Assembly: GCF_947242115.1 (NCBI RefSeq)
Contig: NC_074719.1
Span: 42,180,349-42,244,348 of the forward strand
Direction: 5' to 3'
DNA length: 64,000 nucleotides
From: Biomphalaria glabrata
Taxonomy: Eukaryota; Mollusca; Gastropoda; Planorbidae
Shown here: piece by piece, positions 44,741-55,861 of the stretch
Position numbering within the stretch: the first letter of the stretch is position 1
Layout: every line of letters starts with the position of its first letter
Made by a program: the position numbers and the translations under genes
The notes under the pieces: generated by a model
Told to the model about the DNA's origin: nothing
What the model saw: only the letters and a program-made list of their open reading frames with translations
Databases searched by the model: none

Positions 44741-45362
44741 GGAAGCTAAACCCTGTAATTATCAGATAAATGGTACTAGTTAACAGTTCTTTCTCTTAAA
44801 TAAGCTATGTTTTCAAAAGTATTCTTTTTTCTGTTGTTTGCTTGGTTTTTCAGGTAATTGTTGACTGTCGTTGACTTGTAGCACCAAACTCCTGGTAAAC
44901 CGCATGAGGAGTGTTATAGCTTAATTAAAATGTACAATTACTTGAGTAACTTCCCTTTTTGAACAATATCCAATATTAGTTTTATAATATAAACAAAATT
45001 TAGTAGATACGAGATAAAATAGAATCTAGTAATATAATTTTTTAAAAATCTAACTCACTACAATGACACAACCACGTTCTGGAGTCGTCTGGGACCAACT
45101 AAGGCCGCTGACAACAAAAGCCACCTATGTTGCATCATTCAGAACCTACCGCTAACAATTTTCTTACCGTCAGCTTAGAAACACACACACACACACACAC
45201 ACACACTCCATAACACAGATACAGTACTTTCGCTGCCTCTATTCTCTGGAATTCTTTCAAACCCTATCAATCGTTAGGTCTGAACATGAAACTTTTTCTC
45301 TAATTTTATTAAGGCGACCTGCCCATAGTCAACTGTTCCTTGTCATTCTGGTCACCATAGAT
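44741..45362. other. Intergenic, no supported gene
   Basis: Contains a (CA)n run at about 45180-45205; otherwise nothing recognised. Confidence 0.5.
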
Positions 45363-45561
45363 CAGGGGTTCTCAACCTGTGGATACCGACCCCCCTTAGG
45401 GGTCGATTGACGATTTCCCAAGGGTAACCAAAGACCATTGAAAAAATGGATTGTTTTTGTCTGTTTTTCTATTGCTGTGTATGTGTGCGGGAAGGGGGGG
45501 TCGCGGCAGAGTGGGGGGTTGTAAAAAGAGGTCGCCGAGCATAAAAGGTTGAGAACCGCTG
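45363..45561. mobile_element. hAT MITE, complete, perfect 8-base target duplication
   Basis: Ends CAGGGGTTCTCAACCTGTGG and (inverted) CAGCGGTTCTCAACCTTTTA, a hAT terminus type also known from other animals. Flanked by CCATAGAT at 45355-45362 and 45562-45569. It is 199 bases and non-coding, and lies 67 bases past the GPCR stop codon. Confidence 0.95.
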
Positions 45562-45627
45562 CCATAGATGGATCTTTGATAAATTATCTGAGACGACATA
45601 GACCAATAAAGGAACAATATTTATTAT

Positions 45628-46686
45628 TTATTGTTTCTGATTATTTATTTTAAATGTTCTAATGAAGATATTTCTGTATTTAGAATTTAATGTGTAATAA
45701 CCCCAAATACTGCTCGAGCAGGTCATGCTACTGAAGATGGTCATAATTGTCCAGACGATGGCGACTGCATTTTGCTGTGAATCTAAATTTAGCCAGGGGT
45801 AAGCATGATAGAATATTATCAAGGATAATCTCGGCACATTACATACCGTGTGAAGAACTGAAAGAAACAGGACTACCCAGATGAGCCTCCTCTCCTGATT
45901 GGTGAGGTGAGAGCTATTTACTTTAACTTTGTCTTCAGAGTGCGCGTTAGCTGTGCGCACCGCAGACGAAAGTTTTAAAGACACAGTCATGCACAGTGAG
46001 CAAACGAAGAGCACCAACTGAGAGGATATGAATAGGAATAGGCCAGCGGTGATGTCTAGCACCACATCCAACTCAACAGCTGCCTCGGAGAAAACAACGG
46101 TGTAGATCCATTGCGGGCTTTCAGAAAGCGATGAAAAGTTGCCACTGTTGTCCTCGTCAAGAGCTACCCATTCCATCTTGTCAATGATAAACGCTGGGAG
46201 AAATAAGGCGATGTGAAACGCGTAGATGATCACAATGAGGATAAGGCTTCGTCGTGCTGTGAAGATGTGTCTCACGGCGAACGGGAACACGACGCTGAAG
46301 CATCTTTCCAGCGAGACCATCGCGGTTATCCAGCATGAGATCAGGTACAAGGCGTTGACTGCCCAGACAAATGGAACGTATGCCAGAGCCCAGAGGTCCA
46401 CAGGACTCCGAACACAAAAGATGCTAGCTAAGTACAACACCGTAAAGGCCAATACTAAAATCGAAACAAAAAAATCTGTGATGGCCAAGCTAAACAACTC
46501 AATCCTCATCCCATCTTTGTAGCCCGGCTTTAAAAACACGATCATATTAATAATGTTTGTGATAAGTCCAAGGACTGAAATGAATCCTAAACTGACCACA
46601 ATGACGACATCTGTGATCTCTTTAGTAATCCCATCAATAAAAAATAATTCCCCAGTTCCAACAAATGCAATGTACGACAGATTCAT
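45628..46686 (-). CDS. Class A GPCR, gastropod chemosensory-receptor type
   Basis: A single coding exon of 352 residues with seven hydrophobic segments. TM1 is about 27-51 (LITNIINMIVF with the usual N at 44), followed by KPGYKDGMRIELFSLAITDF (TM2 Asp71). TM3 ends with E127-R-C, a variant of DRY. TM6 has CNVP (282-285) in place of CWxP, and TM7 has SSSIWGYY in place of NPxxY. The N-x-I-N-x-I-V-F-x-K-x-G-x-K-D pattern is that of gastropod lineage-specific chemosensory receptors, which usually have intronless coding regions. N2 (NLS) and N183 (NFS) are glycosylation candidates. The second extracellular loop lacks a Cys, so the usual TM3 disulfide is absent. AATAAA follows the stop directly (45625-45620). 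Ligand unknown. Confidence 0.9.
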   Translation of the reverse strand: MNLSYIAFVGTGELFFIDGITKEITDVVIVVSLGFISVLGLITNIINMIVFLKPGYKDGMRIELFSLAITDFFVSILVLAFTVLYLASIFCVRSPVDLWALAYVPFVWAVNALYLISCWITAMVSLERCFSVVFPFAVRHIFTARRSLILIVIIYAFHIALFLPAFIIDKMEWVALDEDNSGNFSSLSESPQWIYTVVFSEAAVELDVVLDITAGLFLFISSQLVLFVCSLCMTVSLKLSSAVRTANAHSEDKVKVNSSHLTNQERRLIWVVLFLSVLHTVCNVPRLSLIIFYHAYPWLNLDSQQNAVAIVWTIMTIFSSMTCSSSIWGYYTLNSKYRNIFIRTFKINNQKQ

Positions 46687-46761
46687 CGGTGCTTCTTTCT
46701 TTTTTTAAATTTTCGACAGATCAGTTTTGTCTGAATGAATAAAACTCAGACGTATTCATGC
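46687..46761 (-). promoter_or_regulatory. 5' UTR part of the GPCR exon, with a short upstream ORF
   Basis: A good splice acceptor (TTTAATTTCTTTTGCAG) ends at 46762, so transcription probably starts in an upstream non-coding exon. A 12-codon upstream ORF (ATG 46759, TGA ending 46721) precedes the main start and could dampen translation. Confidence 0.45.
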
Positions 46762-46789
46762 CTGCAAAAGAAATTAAAACATATTCAAA

Positions 46790-47755
46790 TTACCTCAACT
46801 CATGAAATGTTTTAACACATTTGAAATAAAAAAAAAATAAAAAAAAATAAAAAATAAAAGCAACGATAAGCAGAGGCACTAATGATTACCAAAATAGCCA
46901 GACACTCTCACATGCAAACTACTGCAAAGATGTCGCAATAAGACCTCTTAATTTCTTCGTTGCAGTAATTTACTTTTAATTACATTAATAAAAATGTTAT
47001 TAATTTTTTAAAAAGTCAAAATTTTCTAGCATATTTCCTTATAATTGACTATTAGAAAGCCACAAAAAAAACAACAACAACAACAACAGCAAACACACGA
47101 AATTTAACTATAAGCTATAAATTGATTAATTTTAAAACTCAAAGTTTGTTTTTAATCAACAATAAGCTTATATCTGTTGTGATGTTGCTAGTTCAGGCTG
47201 TCTTGAAGTCAACCAATTACTCTGCAATCGTTTGGGTGTAATTGTTCGGGTGTATTACGTGCAGTTGAACAACAATACAAACAAGAACTGGTACATCGAT
47301 TGTAACGAATGAAGAGATGTAGTCAACGATGATGAACAAGTTCACATAGATTTATTCTGATAAAAGGCCACAGTAGAAGTCTCTGTCACTAAACACGTCG
47401 TTACCCTGGAGTGTTCTATCGCTAACTGATTTTCCGGTCTCTAACCCAACATATCCCAAACGTCACTAGTCCCGTTCAATATGCGTCATCTATGGTGCGT
47501 CGCTAAATAACTAACCTATATAAATAAGGTGTCTAACACTGTTGATGAATAAGCATTGACCTACAAAATAAAAAAGGACCAACCAAGAACCATTATCTTT
47601 CTGTAAGACAACTTCTCTATAAAGCTGATGGCTTTTAGTAAGAGTGACTACATTGCTTTAATAACTAATGTGTGCTATATGTGAAAGCAATATGAATTTT
47701 TTTTTACCATGCCCCAATGCTATACATACTAAGAGTATATAATTATATAAATTTC
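46790..47755. other. Region upstream of the GPCR, no supported gene
   Basis: Includes A-rich and CAA-rich runs (46830-46860, 47065-47090). The part 47255-47560 has moderate GC but no reading frame or repeat match that I can establish. Confidence 0.45.
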
Positions 47756-47759
47756 TGAC

Positions 47760-47895
47760 TGTTTCTCCACATCTGAGGCCAAAAGAAAATCCTCTGCCGA
47801 GGACAGACGCAGACGGCGAAAAGAAAATCTTAATCGACCACCGGCGGACAATGGTTATACATTTCTTAGGTCACAGCTGGGCTGAGTAGCATTCC
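47760..47895 (+). mobile_element. LINE C-terminal relic
   Basis: Reads SAEDRRRRRKENLNRPPADN then GYTFLRSQLG, matching the inverted copy at 195-430. Confidence 0.6.
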
Positions 47896-48191
47896 TGCAT
47901 TCCTCATTGATCTTTGGACTCAATGACAAGCCTTTTTATATAAACATCTAGTTTGGTGATACAGATCCAGACATAACAACAGTAAAAGACAGTAGTCTAG
48001 ACTAGAATACTACATCTAGACATACGGTGTGGAAGATTCTAATTTGACTTATAGATGACGGTGCGCAAAATGTTTATTAACATCGATTTATTTATTGAAC
48101 TCTTTAATTGATACAAGCGGGAATATCAAATGACGTATCTTTGTTCCACATATAGTCCTTCAGAACAAATATATTGTTAAGAAGATTATAT

Positions 48192-48273
48192 TTAACTCTT
48201 TCTCTCCTAACTGACGATACCAGCGTTGATTCCACCAGAATCTGATAAATAATTACAGAGAGAAAGAGTTTAA
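48192..48273. mobile_element. TTAA-flanked palindromic MITE, copy 3
   Basis: 82 bases, inverted ends CTCTTTCTCTCC and GAGAGAAAGAG, TTAA borders; the same centre (GTTGATTCCACCAGAAT) as the copies at 6303 and 8616. Confidence 0.85.
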
Positions 48274-48539
48274 CAAAATTATAACAGTCACACTGTGTAG
48301 CCCAATAGCTAGCATTATTGCCCCCAAAAATACAAAAAAAATGTAAATTTTATATGAAAATCATTAGAGTTCTTTTCGGGATTTGTGTCCACTCAGGTTT
48401 TTTTAACCCATGAAAAATTCGCAGGGGTTGATAGGAGGAAAAATAAAAATAGTTTTTTTTTAATTTGAGTTTGCATTTTTTAAAATCAAATCGGCAAACT
48501 GTAGGCAATGTTTTTCACTTTAATCCTCTCTGATTACGG

Positions 48540-48830
48540 AAACAAATATGGAAAAGCTCCAGACCTTTGTTAACAGATAGATGCTTACGCTGGATATTAG
48601 GAATTAGGTGGCCAGAAAAACAACTATCAATTAGTTGGAGAGAACTAGACAAAAGCCCATAGCCCAAGATACAAAAAGCGAAAGTGGAGCTGGATAGGGC
48701 ACACCCTCGAAAACCAGCTACCAAAGTTGCAAGGCAGGCACTTGATTAGAATCCACAAGAAAAGAGGAAAGTAGACCGACCCAAGCAAACCTGGAAAAGG
48801 TCAGTCCAGTCATCACTGAAACTAAGGATA
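48540..48830 (+). mobile_element. LINE ORF2 C-terminal relic
   Basis: Reads (over several frames) LTDRCLRWILGI, QLSISWRELDKS, then KRKWSWIGHTLENQLPKLQG and EKRKVDRPKQTWKR. This is the W-x-W-I-G-H-x-L-R-K-P-x-x-x-x-x-R-Q-A-L region seen in better shape at 53405-53712. Confidence 0.75.
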
Positions 48831-48884
48831 CTGAAATGATATATGCTCTCCTGGTAGTGCAAATGATTAAGTCAAGAGTGAAGA

Positions 48885-49020
48885 TGCCGGAAACCCATTC
48901 CATGCTCTAATGGCCTTTGGGAAGAAGGAATACTTGCTCAAATGTGTCCTAGCATATGGAATAAGAAATGTACCTTTATTTGTGTGTCTTTGGGTATCTG
49001 TGCGTTAGAATAACATAGTA
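48885..49020 (-). mobile_element. LINE 3'-end fragment, GATAA-tail family, inverted
   Basis: The minus strand gives AAAGACACACAAATAAAGGT, ACATTTCTTATTCCATATGC, TAGGACACATTTGAGCAAGT and GAGCATGGAATGG, matching 15410-15500. Confidence 0.8.
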
Positions 49021-49461
49021 ATTATACTTCGATAAAATAACGTTAGCCGTACACATACATTCTGAATATCACAATGGCTCAGACTTCTCTTTATATTATA
49101 ATAGCTTCAAAGGCCTGACATTACTTTTCTATCAATTATACCACAAGTGTTATAATTCATTCTAATTTAAAGTCTCTATAATACACGGATATGCTTCAAA
49201 AAGTGAGGCTATGAATTTTGTCTATAATTATTTGTGGCAGTGAATTATTTCCCATATCCTTCATTTACTAACATTAACTAGAAGATAAAAGAGCTTTGAT
49301 GTTGGCGTCTATAAATCAATAAGAGATGTGGATGTTTTGAGTGAGTGTTTTTTTTTTTGTCAACGAATACAATTTCTCCGACAAAGACAAATGTTGCTGT
49401 TTATAGCGTCTGCAACTTTTTTTTTTAAAGAGTATCGTACACACTTACCTACTTCAGTTTT
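49021..49461. other. Intergenic, no supported gene
   Basis: AT-rich; nothing recognised. Confidence 0.5.
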
Positions 49462-49620
49462 AATAGCTATCTGGTCTTGTGGTGTGCTCTCTAAACTATC
49501 GTCCTGATATCCCGGGTTTGAGCCCCTCTCGTCGACATGCCCCTACGTCCTGGGTTAGTTTATGGGCTAGGAAGTTTGTAATGACAAGTTATCACGTAAT
49601 CTTATCTTTTAAAGTATTTC
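49462..49620 (+). mobile_element. SINE family B, diverged
   Basis: ATCTGGTCTTGTGGTGTGCT, B box GGGTTTGAGCCC, TACGTCCTGGGTTAGTTTAT and GGGCTAGGAAGT follow the family B order. Confidence 0.65.
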
Positions 49621-49649
49621 CAGGGGGCATATTTGTTATTCTGTTGGAG

Positions 49650-49918
49650 GTGCGGTGGCTGAGCAGTAAGTTGCTTGTATTCCGAACCAAGGGGTCTAGA
49701 GTTCAAATCCTAGTGATGACTGAGATTTTTAATTTCTAGATTTTTAGGACATGCGTGAGTGCATCCAAATCTAAGGGGCCTCTGACATAAGTTGGGTAAA
49801 CTAAAGGCGGTTGGTCGTTGTGTTGGACACATGGTTCTAACCACACTAACCGTTGGCCCTTGAAACAGATGACCTTTACATAATCTGCCCAGTATATCGT
49901 AAAGTTGAGGGGAATAAG
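49650..49918 (+). mobile_element. SINE family A
   Basis: Head GGTGCGGTGGCTGAGCAGTA, B box AGAGTTCAAATCCTAGTGAT, body AAAGGCGGTTGGTCGTTGTG, 3' part AACAGATGACCTTTACATAA. Confidence 0.9.
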
Positions 49919-50719
49919 GTATACACCTGAGTGTCAGTATCTTCATCCTTTTTGATATTTAGTTTATTCTTTTATATTGGACTGGTCTGAATGACTCCCA
50001 TTGACCGTTGATATGGATGACCCTGAAGGTTTTGAGTTTTACAAAGGTACGTCTAAAGGGTGGTCAAGCTGTTCATTTAGCGCTATCGGGAGCATCGGGA
50101 GTCTATATTGTAAACTTAGGTTTGGTCTTTATGCATGATGTTTGTTATTGTTCATAATCCTTATCAGTTTGGCTGCTATTAATATTTAAATGGGCAAGTA
50201 AATTGTTAATTTTGGAGATCTTCATTGTATTTTTTTTCAATTTAAAGTATTAGGCTATATCGTTTTGTTGTAATATGTATTATCTTTAAGACCAGTGCTT
50301 GTAAGGTTTATAATTATGCTACAGGTACGGACGAGATGCTACACTAGACTTGAGTGTAGAAATATTTTAAAATGTATGTACATCTTCAAGAGTTAGAAGC
50401 CGTGGAATATGTAAAAACCCTTAGATTTAGAACACAATATTATCATATAATACATATCATATTAATGAAGCTATGAAATATATTTCACCAATTCAAGTAT
50501 ACTTTTGTGGTTTTATTAATTAACAGTATTTATTATTACACGTACGGAGAAGCAGATTGACATTGCCGTCAACGAATTTGCCAAAGCAGCTGCTATCTCT
50601 TGTTTATTTATTAACTTTAAAAAAAAACGGAGGTCATGCTTCATAGGTTACCAGAAGAAATAATTTAGCTCCACAAATCAATGTGAAGAACAAACTAACA
50701 AAGGGAAATCCCTCTCAAC
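49919..50719. other. Intergenic, no supported gene
   Basis: AT-rich; nothing recognised. Confidence 0.5.
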
Positions 50720-51085
50720 CCAGAAAAAAATGATGAATAGAATAGAGTGTAGAATAAACGAGAATTAAACCAGCTCACATCCCAATAAAAAAAAAGGACG
50801 CCTATTATAAGCTATCTCGACATTACCAACGCATAATTTTTCGACTCAGTAACGGACACAACAGAATGACACAACAGATGTTCCGGAAGCTAAAAGTCGG
50901 GACTAGCGAAACCGGCCCTTGTGGAGCATCACCATAGAATGCTGACCATGTCCTTCATAGCTGCATTGTATATCAAGAGGCCCGAACAAGACTCTGGCCC
51001 TAAAACCCTCCAATAGAAACAAAAAAGAGAACTGCCTGATCTGGAAACCACTGCGCAGTTCATCTCAGATATAGGATTACTGATC
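50720..51085 (+). mobile_element. Jockey-like LINE 3' coding end
   Basis: Reads (over frames) DAYYKLSRHYQRIIFRLSNG, HNRMTQQMFRKLKVG, TGPCGASP and ELPDLETTAQFISDIGLLI. Same family as 38330-38800. Its last 58 bases founded the array that follows. Confidence 0.85.
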
Positions 51086-51842
51086 TAAACTTGCCTGATC
51101 TGGAAACCACTGCGCGGTTCATCGCAGATATAGATTACTGATCTAAACTGCCTGATCTGGAAACCACTGCTCGGTTCATCTCAGATATAGGATTACTGAT
51201 CTAAACTGCCTGATCTGGAAACCACAGCACGGTTCATCTCAGATATAGGATTACTGATCTAAACTGCCTGATCTGGAAACCACTGCGCGGTTCATCTCAG
51301 ATATAGGATTACTGATCTAAACTGCCTGATCTGGAAACCACTGCGCGGTTCATCTCAGAAATAGGATTACTGATCTAAACTGCCTGATCTGGAAACCACA
51401 GCGCGGTTCATATGAGATATAGGATTACTGATCTAAACTGCCTGATCTGGAAACCACTGCGCGGCTCATCTCAGATATAGGATTACTGATCTAAACTGCC
51501 TGATCTGGAAACCACTGCGCGGTTCATCTCAGAAATAGGATTACTGATCTAAACTGCCTGATCTGGAAACCACTGCACAGTTCATCTCAGATATAGGATT
51601 ACTGATCTAAACTGCCTGATCTGGAAACCACAGCACGGTTCATCTCAGATATAGGATTACTGATCTAAACTGCCTGATCTGGAAACCACAGCACGGTTCA
51701 TCTCAGATATAGGATTACTGATCTAAACTACCTGATCTGGAAACCACTGCACAGTTCATCTCAGATATAGGATTACTGATCTAAACTGCCTGATCTGGAA
51801 ACCACTGCACAGTTCATCTCAGATATAGGATTACTGATCTGA
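51030..51842. repeat. 58-base minisatellite built from a LINE ORF2 terminus, about 14 copies
   Basis: Unit CTGCCTGATCTGGAAACCAC, TGCGCGGTTCATCTCAGATA, TAGGATTACTGATCTAAA. Each unit is the last codons of the Jockey-like ORF (LPDLETTARFISDIGLLI) including its stop. Units differ by few substitutions. Confidence 0.97.
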
Positions 51843-52084
51843 AACCTCCAACATGAAAAATGAGAACAAATAAAAAGGAGAAGAAAATATGAAGGTCAAC
51901 TCATTAATGTTGTCCACACCACTTTACGTACCTGGGCAGCACAGTGTCCGACGATGTGTCACTGTTTAAGGAAACAGACAACTGTCAGCCTTAATGCAAC
52001 AGCGCTTTCCGTTGGCTTAAATTGAGAGTATAGAGGAATAGGACTGGCCGCCTACCATAAGAGATTAATGTCTATACCAGTGAT

Positions 52085-52132
52085 GGGCGTCTCTAAGTCC
52101 AACAAGCTCTAATGGGTACCTGACAATAGTTT
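52085..52132 (+). mobile_element. SINE family A fragment
   Basis: GGCGTCTCTAAGTCCAACAA, GCTCTAATGGGTACCTGACA matches the central body. Confidence 0.6.
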
Positions 52133-52143
52133 TTATCTATGTT

Positions 52144-52852
52144 GAGAAATAACAGAGTTCCGCCTAATTCAAGCGGTTAAAAAGAAGATGTGCTAAAAAC
52201 AGACTGTTATGATCTATGTCTGGGAATTATTGTAAATAAGCACCTGTACTTATTCTGTACTCAACAGGAGATACATGCAAACAATGTGACAGAAGAGATA
52301 CATGCTAACTGTGTTGCAGAGATACCTGAAAACTGCGTGGTAGAGGAGATACCAGCAAATTGCATGGCTGACTTCCAATGGGACTACAAATCCTTCATAA
52401 CACTTTCGTTGAACTACAACAATGATCGCCACAACCTCCATTCGTGAAAAGTGGCTAGCATCAGCGATAGGAGTCATTCAGAAGGCGAAGCAACCATTAC
52501 TACATCGCCCCAGGAGAAATTTCGCAAACTGGAGGGAAAAAAAAGCGACAACTGTAAAGAACACTGCAGATGTCTTCGTCGTCTGTCATTCCCACCGAAC
52601 GACATCCGTATTAACTGACAAACCTCCACTGCTGCAGATAGTGTTTGGGACGAACTCTCGTAAGGTGGGAGCTAAAGTCTAATTCTGCACACCGCCATTC
52701 AAGTTAATTCAGAAGCTCATGCACTGCTACAGACTAGACTTGAAAGAAATTGTAGAGAAATATGTCTACGTAGAGAAATAACAGAGTTCTGCCTAAGACG
52801 ATAAGTTATGAAGAAGCTGCGCTAAGGACAGACTGTTATAATCTATGTTTGT
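52144..52852. repeat. Unit bounded by 80-base direct repeats
   Basis: GAGAAATAACAGAGTTCCGC...ACAGACTGTTATGATCTATG at 52144-52222 recurs with about 80% identity at 52773-52852. Between them is an ORF (52190-52447) with 9-residue repeats (EEIHANCVA, EIPENCVVE, EEIPANCMA; 27-base DNA unit) and a segment (NFANWREKKATTVKNTADVF) that resembles the lead-in to a LINE C-terminal finger. No function assigned. Confidence 0.5.
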
Positions 52853-53030
52853 GATGTCCTGTAGGTGAGGCTCTGTCCACGTTAAGTTGCCTTCCTGAGA
52901 TTTCTAACAATATATTAGGTAAAAAATATTAGGTGAAAGTGTTTATTTTTATCAAACTGATTTTACTTGTAATGTTTAACTCATACAAAATGCTTGATAA
53001 ACTGCTGTGATAATCTAATGAAGAGTTACT

Positions 53031-53936
53031 CAACCTGTGTTCAGCGGAGCCCTAGTGTTTCGCGAGTCCTGAATAGATGTTCCACGAACTACTGGAATAA
53101 TTAACTAGTAGGCCACCAGGTGAATTAATCTATTAAGTAAATGTAGAAGAATAAAAAAGATTATTATTAGTTCTTTTTTTTTATAACAAAATTAATTTTA
53201 TAATATCTCTATGAACTTTAAACTTTGAACTAATCTTAATTTTGAATATATTTTGAAGATAAATACAATAAAAGATTAACCATTAAATGATTTCTGGTCG
53301 AGTTTTCGTGAAGAGCAACAAAGTTTTATAAAATAATCTTTTGTCTTTTTAATGACTTAGTTTCATACAACCTATTTGTTATAATCTGCTGGCTAGACAA
53401 AATCTCGAATGAGGATCTTTGGCAAAAAACAAAGCTGCAATTCATTGAGGTAGATATCCTTCAGAGTCGCTGGATATGGATAGGTCACACCCTTCGTAAG
53501 CCTGCATCCAACATAACAAGGCGAGCCCTAACCTGGAACCCCAAAGGAAAGAGGAAGAGTGGGCGGCTGAGGAATACATTGCACCGTGATTTGGAAGTAG
53601 ATGCCAAGCAGATGGGGACAGTTGGAGAGGCGCGCCCAGAACCGAGATGCCTGGAGGAAGCTGGTTGGTGGCCTTTGCCCCAGAAGGGACCACGGACAAA
53701 GATGAGATGATGATATTAGTTAAAAGCAAGATTTTCATAGTAATTTCACAATCAAAGTCAAATGATAGAAAAAGACTTGATGCCCCACCAGATAGTTGAT
53801 AAAAGGGTTATTCTTATTTCAATTTTATTTTAAGAAATAGAAAAAAAATGTTCAATCTAAAAAATAAGCAAAGTGTTCCGCTAAATACTTATAATGTGCG
53901 AAATGTTCCTTCAAGGATATAGTTTGGGAACTACTG
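53031..53936. mobile_element. hAT-like relic containing a LINE fragment
   Basis: Left end AAGAGTTACTCAACCTGTGT and right end (inverted) CAGTAGTTCCCAAACTA are decayed versions of the CAGTGGTTCTCAACC-type terminus. Flanks ATCTAATG and ATATAATG (53023-53030, 53937-53944) agree at seven of eight positions. Interior: AGCGGAGCCCTAGTGTTTCG near the left and a mirrored GTTCCGCTAAA near the right. Confidence 0.55.
53405..53712 (+). mobile_element. LINE ORF2 C-terminal relic
   Basis: Reads RWIWIGHTLRKPASNITRRA, LTWNPKGKRKSGRLRNTLHR, DLEVDAKQMG, and then GPRTKMR in a shifted frame, the basic C-terminus of a LINE ORF2. Confidence 0.85.
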
Positions 53937-53944
53937 ATATAATG

Positions 53945-54592
53945 CAATTTTATCTTGTAAAACTGAGACAATTAGGCGTTGAGAAAAATGATTCCCTACC
54001 GCTTCGTAGACTGACAACATAATAACTTTTCTCACTTCATCAGATAGTTGTATTATTATATGGTAATACTGATATGAAGTCATCAGATCATTTTGTATGC
54101 ATGCAATTCAATACCTTAAGTAAACCAGGAAGCCTTCGTATAAGGAAGTATAATCCCGAATGTAAAAAATACGCACAGCAATTCTGCAAAAAAAAAACAA
54201 CAACACCTGTATGTTTCATTTCTACAGAACAAAACGTAATCCGATTGGACATTTTTTTTCTATTTGACAAAGTAATAATACTGGCAGTTTAATTATGCAG
54301 GTGTCTTTAGGTAAAAACAAAATTTAAAAATTACATCATCTGTCCTAGATGACAAGGAAGGGTAGGAAGCAATGCGACTCGAAAAAAAAAATAATAAAAA
54401 ACTATCATTTAAGTACTAATTTGTACTCTTTTTTAAAAGAAATTTTATTTGTCTACGTTTTGTTATAACACTTTTGTGTTTAGTTTTTGTGTAATTAAAA
54501 AAAAAATGTATATACATTTTTCTTGGTTAAGTTAAGTTAGAGTTGAAACAATCTGCATGAATTAGAGCGGTGAATGATTGTAACATTCATGC
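53945..54592. other. Intergenic, no supported gene
   Basis: AT-rich; small ORFs on both strands at 54074-54292 overlap and show no family resemblance. Confidence 0.5.
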
Positions 54593-54593
54593 T

Positions 54594-54675
<82 letters not shown>

Positions 54676-54680
54676 GTCTA

Positions 54681-54718
<38 letters not shown>

Positions 54719-54755
54719 CATCCATCCATCCATCCATCCATCCATCCATCCATCC

Positions 54756-54834
<79 letters not shown>

Positions 54835-54901
54835 CATCTATCTATCGATCGATCGATCGATCGATCGATCGATCTGTCGTTCTATCTATCGATCTATCTA
54901 C
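54594..54901. repeat. Compound tetranucleotide microsatellite
   Basis: Blocks of ATCT, then GTCT, CATC, ATCT and CGAT/GATC units, about 75 units in all. Confidence 0.97.
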
Positions 54902-54922
54902 CTAAAAAAAATCTATATCAAT

Positions 54923-55072
54923 CACCTTTACTTTTCCCCAACTAATGTCAGGTACCCATTAGAGCTGGGGGATTTCAGAAGAGCTCTAAAGATTTCAGTC
55001 TGCACCCGGATTCAAACCCGGGCCCCCCGGTTTGGAAGCCAAGCACTTTACCACTCAGCCACCGCGCCTCTA
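54923..55072 (-). mobile_element. SINE family A, tRNA half only
   Basis: Minus strand: GAGGCGCGGTGGCTGAGTGG, B box CGGGTTTGAATCCGGG and body up to TTAGTTGGGGAAAAGTAAAG. It begins directly after the microsatellite. Confidence 0.9.
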
Positions 55073-55249
55073 TTTCTATATAAAAATTCATTGTTAATAA
55101 CTTTGCAAAAATGTTGTATACATTTGCATCACGAATTATAATTAATTCATCATGTAAATTTTTATATTTACTTTGTTAATCAGCTCTTCACTATTTAGTA
55201 TTAAACCTAAACGTGTACACTAGGGTGGCTGAATCCCGGGCAACAAACC

Positions 55250-55560
55250 AAAGCTTTAAAGACAACTCTGATTATCTCCACCACAGACTCCTACAAGACT
55301 TAATTTCCAATCCAGCTGCTCTAGCTGCAGCATCCATCCATGAAGTAAGACCTTGTATCTGGATGTATTTTCTTCAATGAAGTCTATATCATCTGCAAAA
55401 CTGACATCTCAAATAGGCCGCCTGTTTATGGTCAAGCTAGGAGTAAATCCTTCTAGTGTTTCCAACATATGATTCTAGAGGAAATATGTCGAACAATACT
55501 GATGTGAGAATACATTCTCGCCGCACTCCTATTGTTATGGCTCTTCCGCGCTGTCGAATG
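55250..55560 (-). mobile_element. LINE reverse transcriptase relic
   Basis: The minus strand shows RRECILTSVLF, then TPSLTINRRPI-like and FADDIDFIEENTS-like segments (RT active site region) and LTSWMDAAA-like residues, across several frames. Confidence 0.7.
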
Positions 55561-55861
55561 CAAACAATGAAATAAACAGGAGGTAACCTTCCACTAAATC
55601 AGGAACACCGGTGAAAGGCCGAAACAATCCAGATATGTAGTGGACGCTGATGTTGGTCAACAACTATGTTTAATGATCAAGAAGGGAATCGTCCGATGTC
55701 AACTATGTCCGTAAACTACTTCTTATTCTTCCTGTGATAGGAAAAGCGTCTTGTCTCTATCCGATCCTAGAGCGTTCTTACTTTTTAACAAACTTTACGT
55801 CATCGTCGCTAAGTAAAACTTTCCCCCTATTCCCAAAACAAATAACTAAATCCTAATCATG

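Noticed and set aside
46226-46522. Plus-strand ORF inside the GPCR
   Set aside because: Shadow of the receptor coding sequence on the opposite strand.
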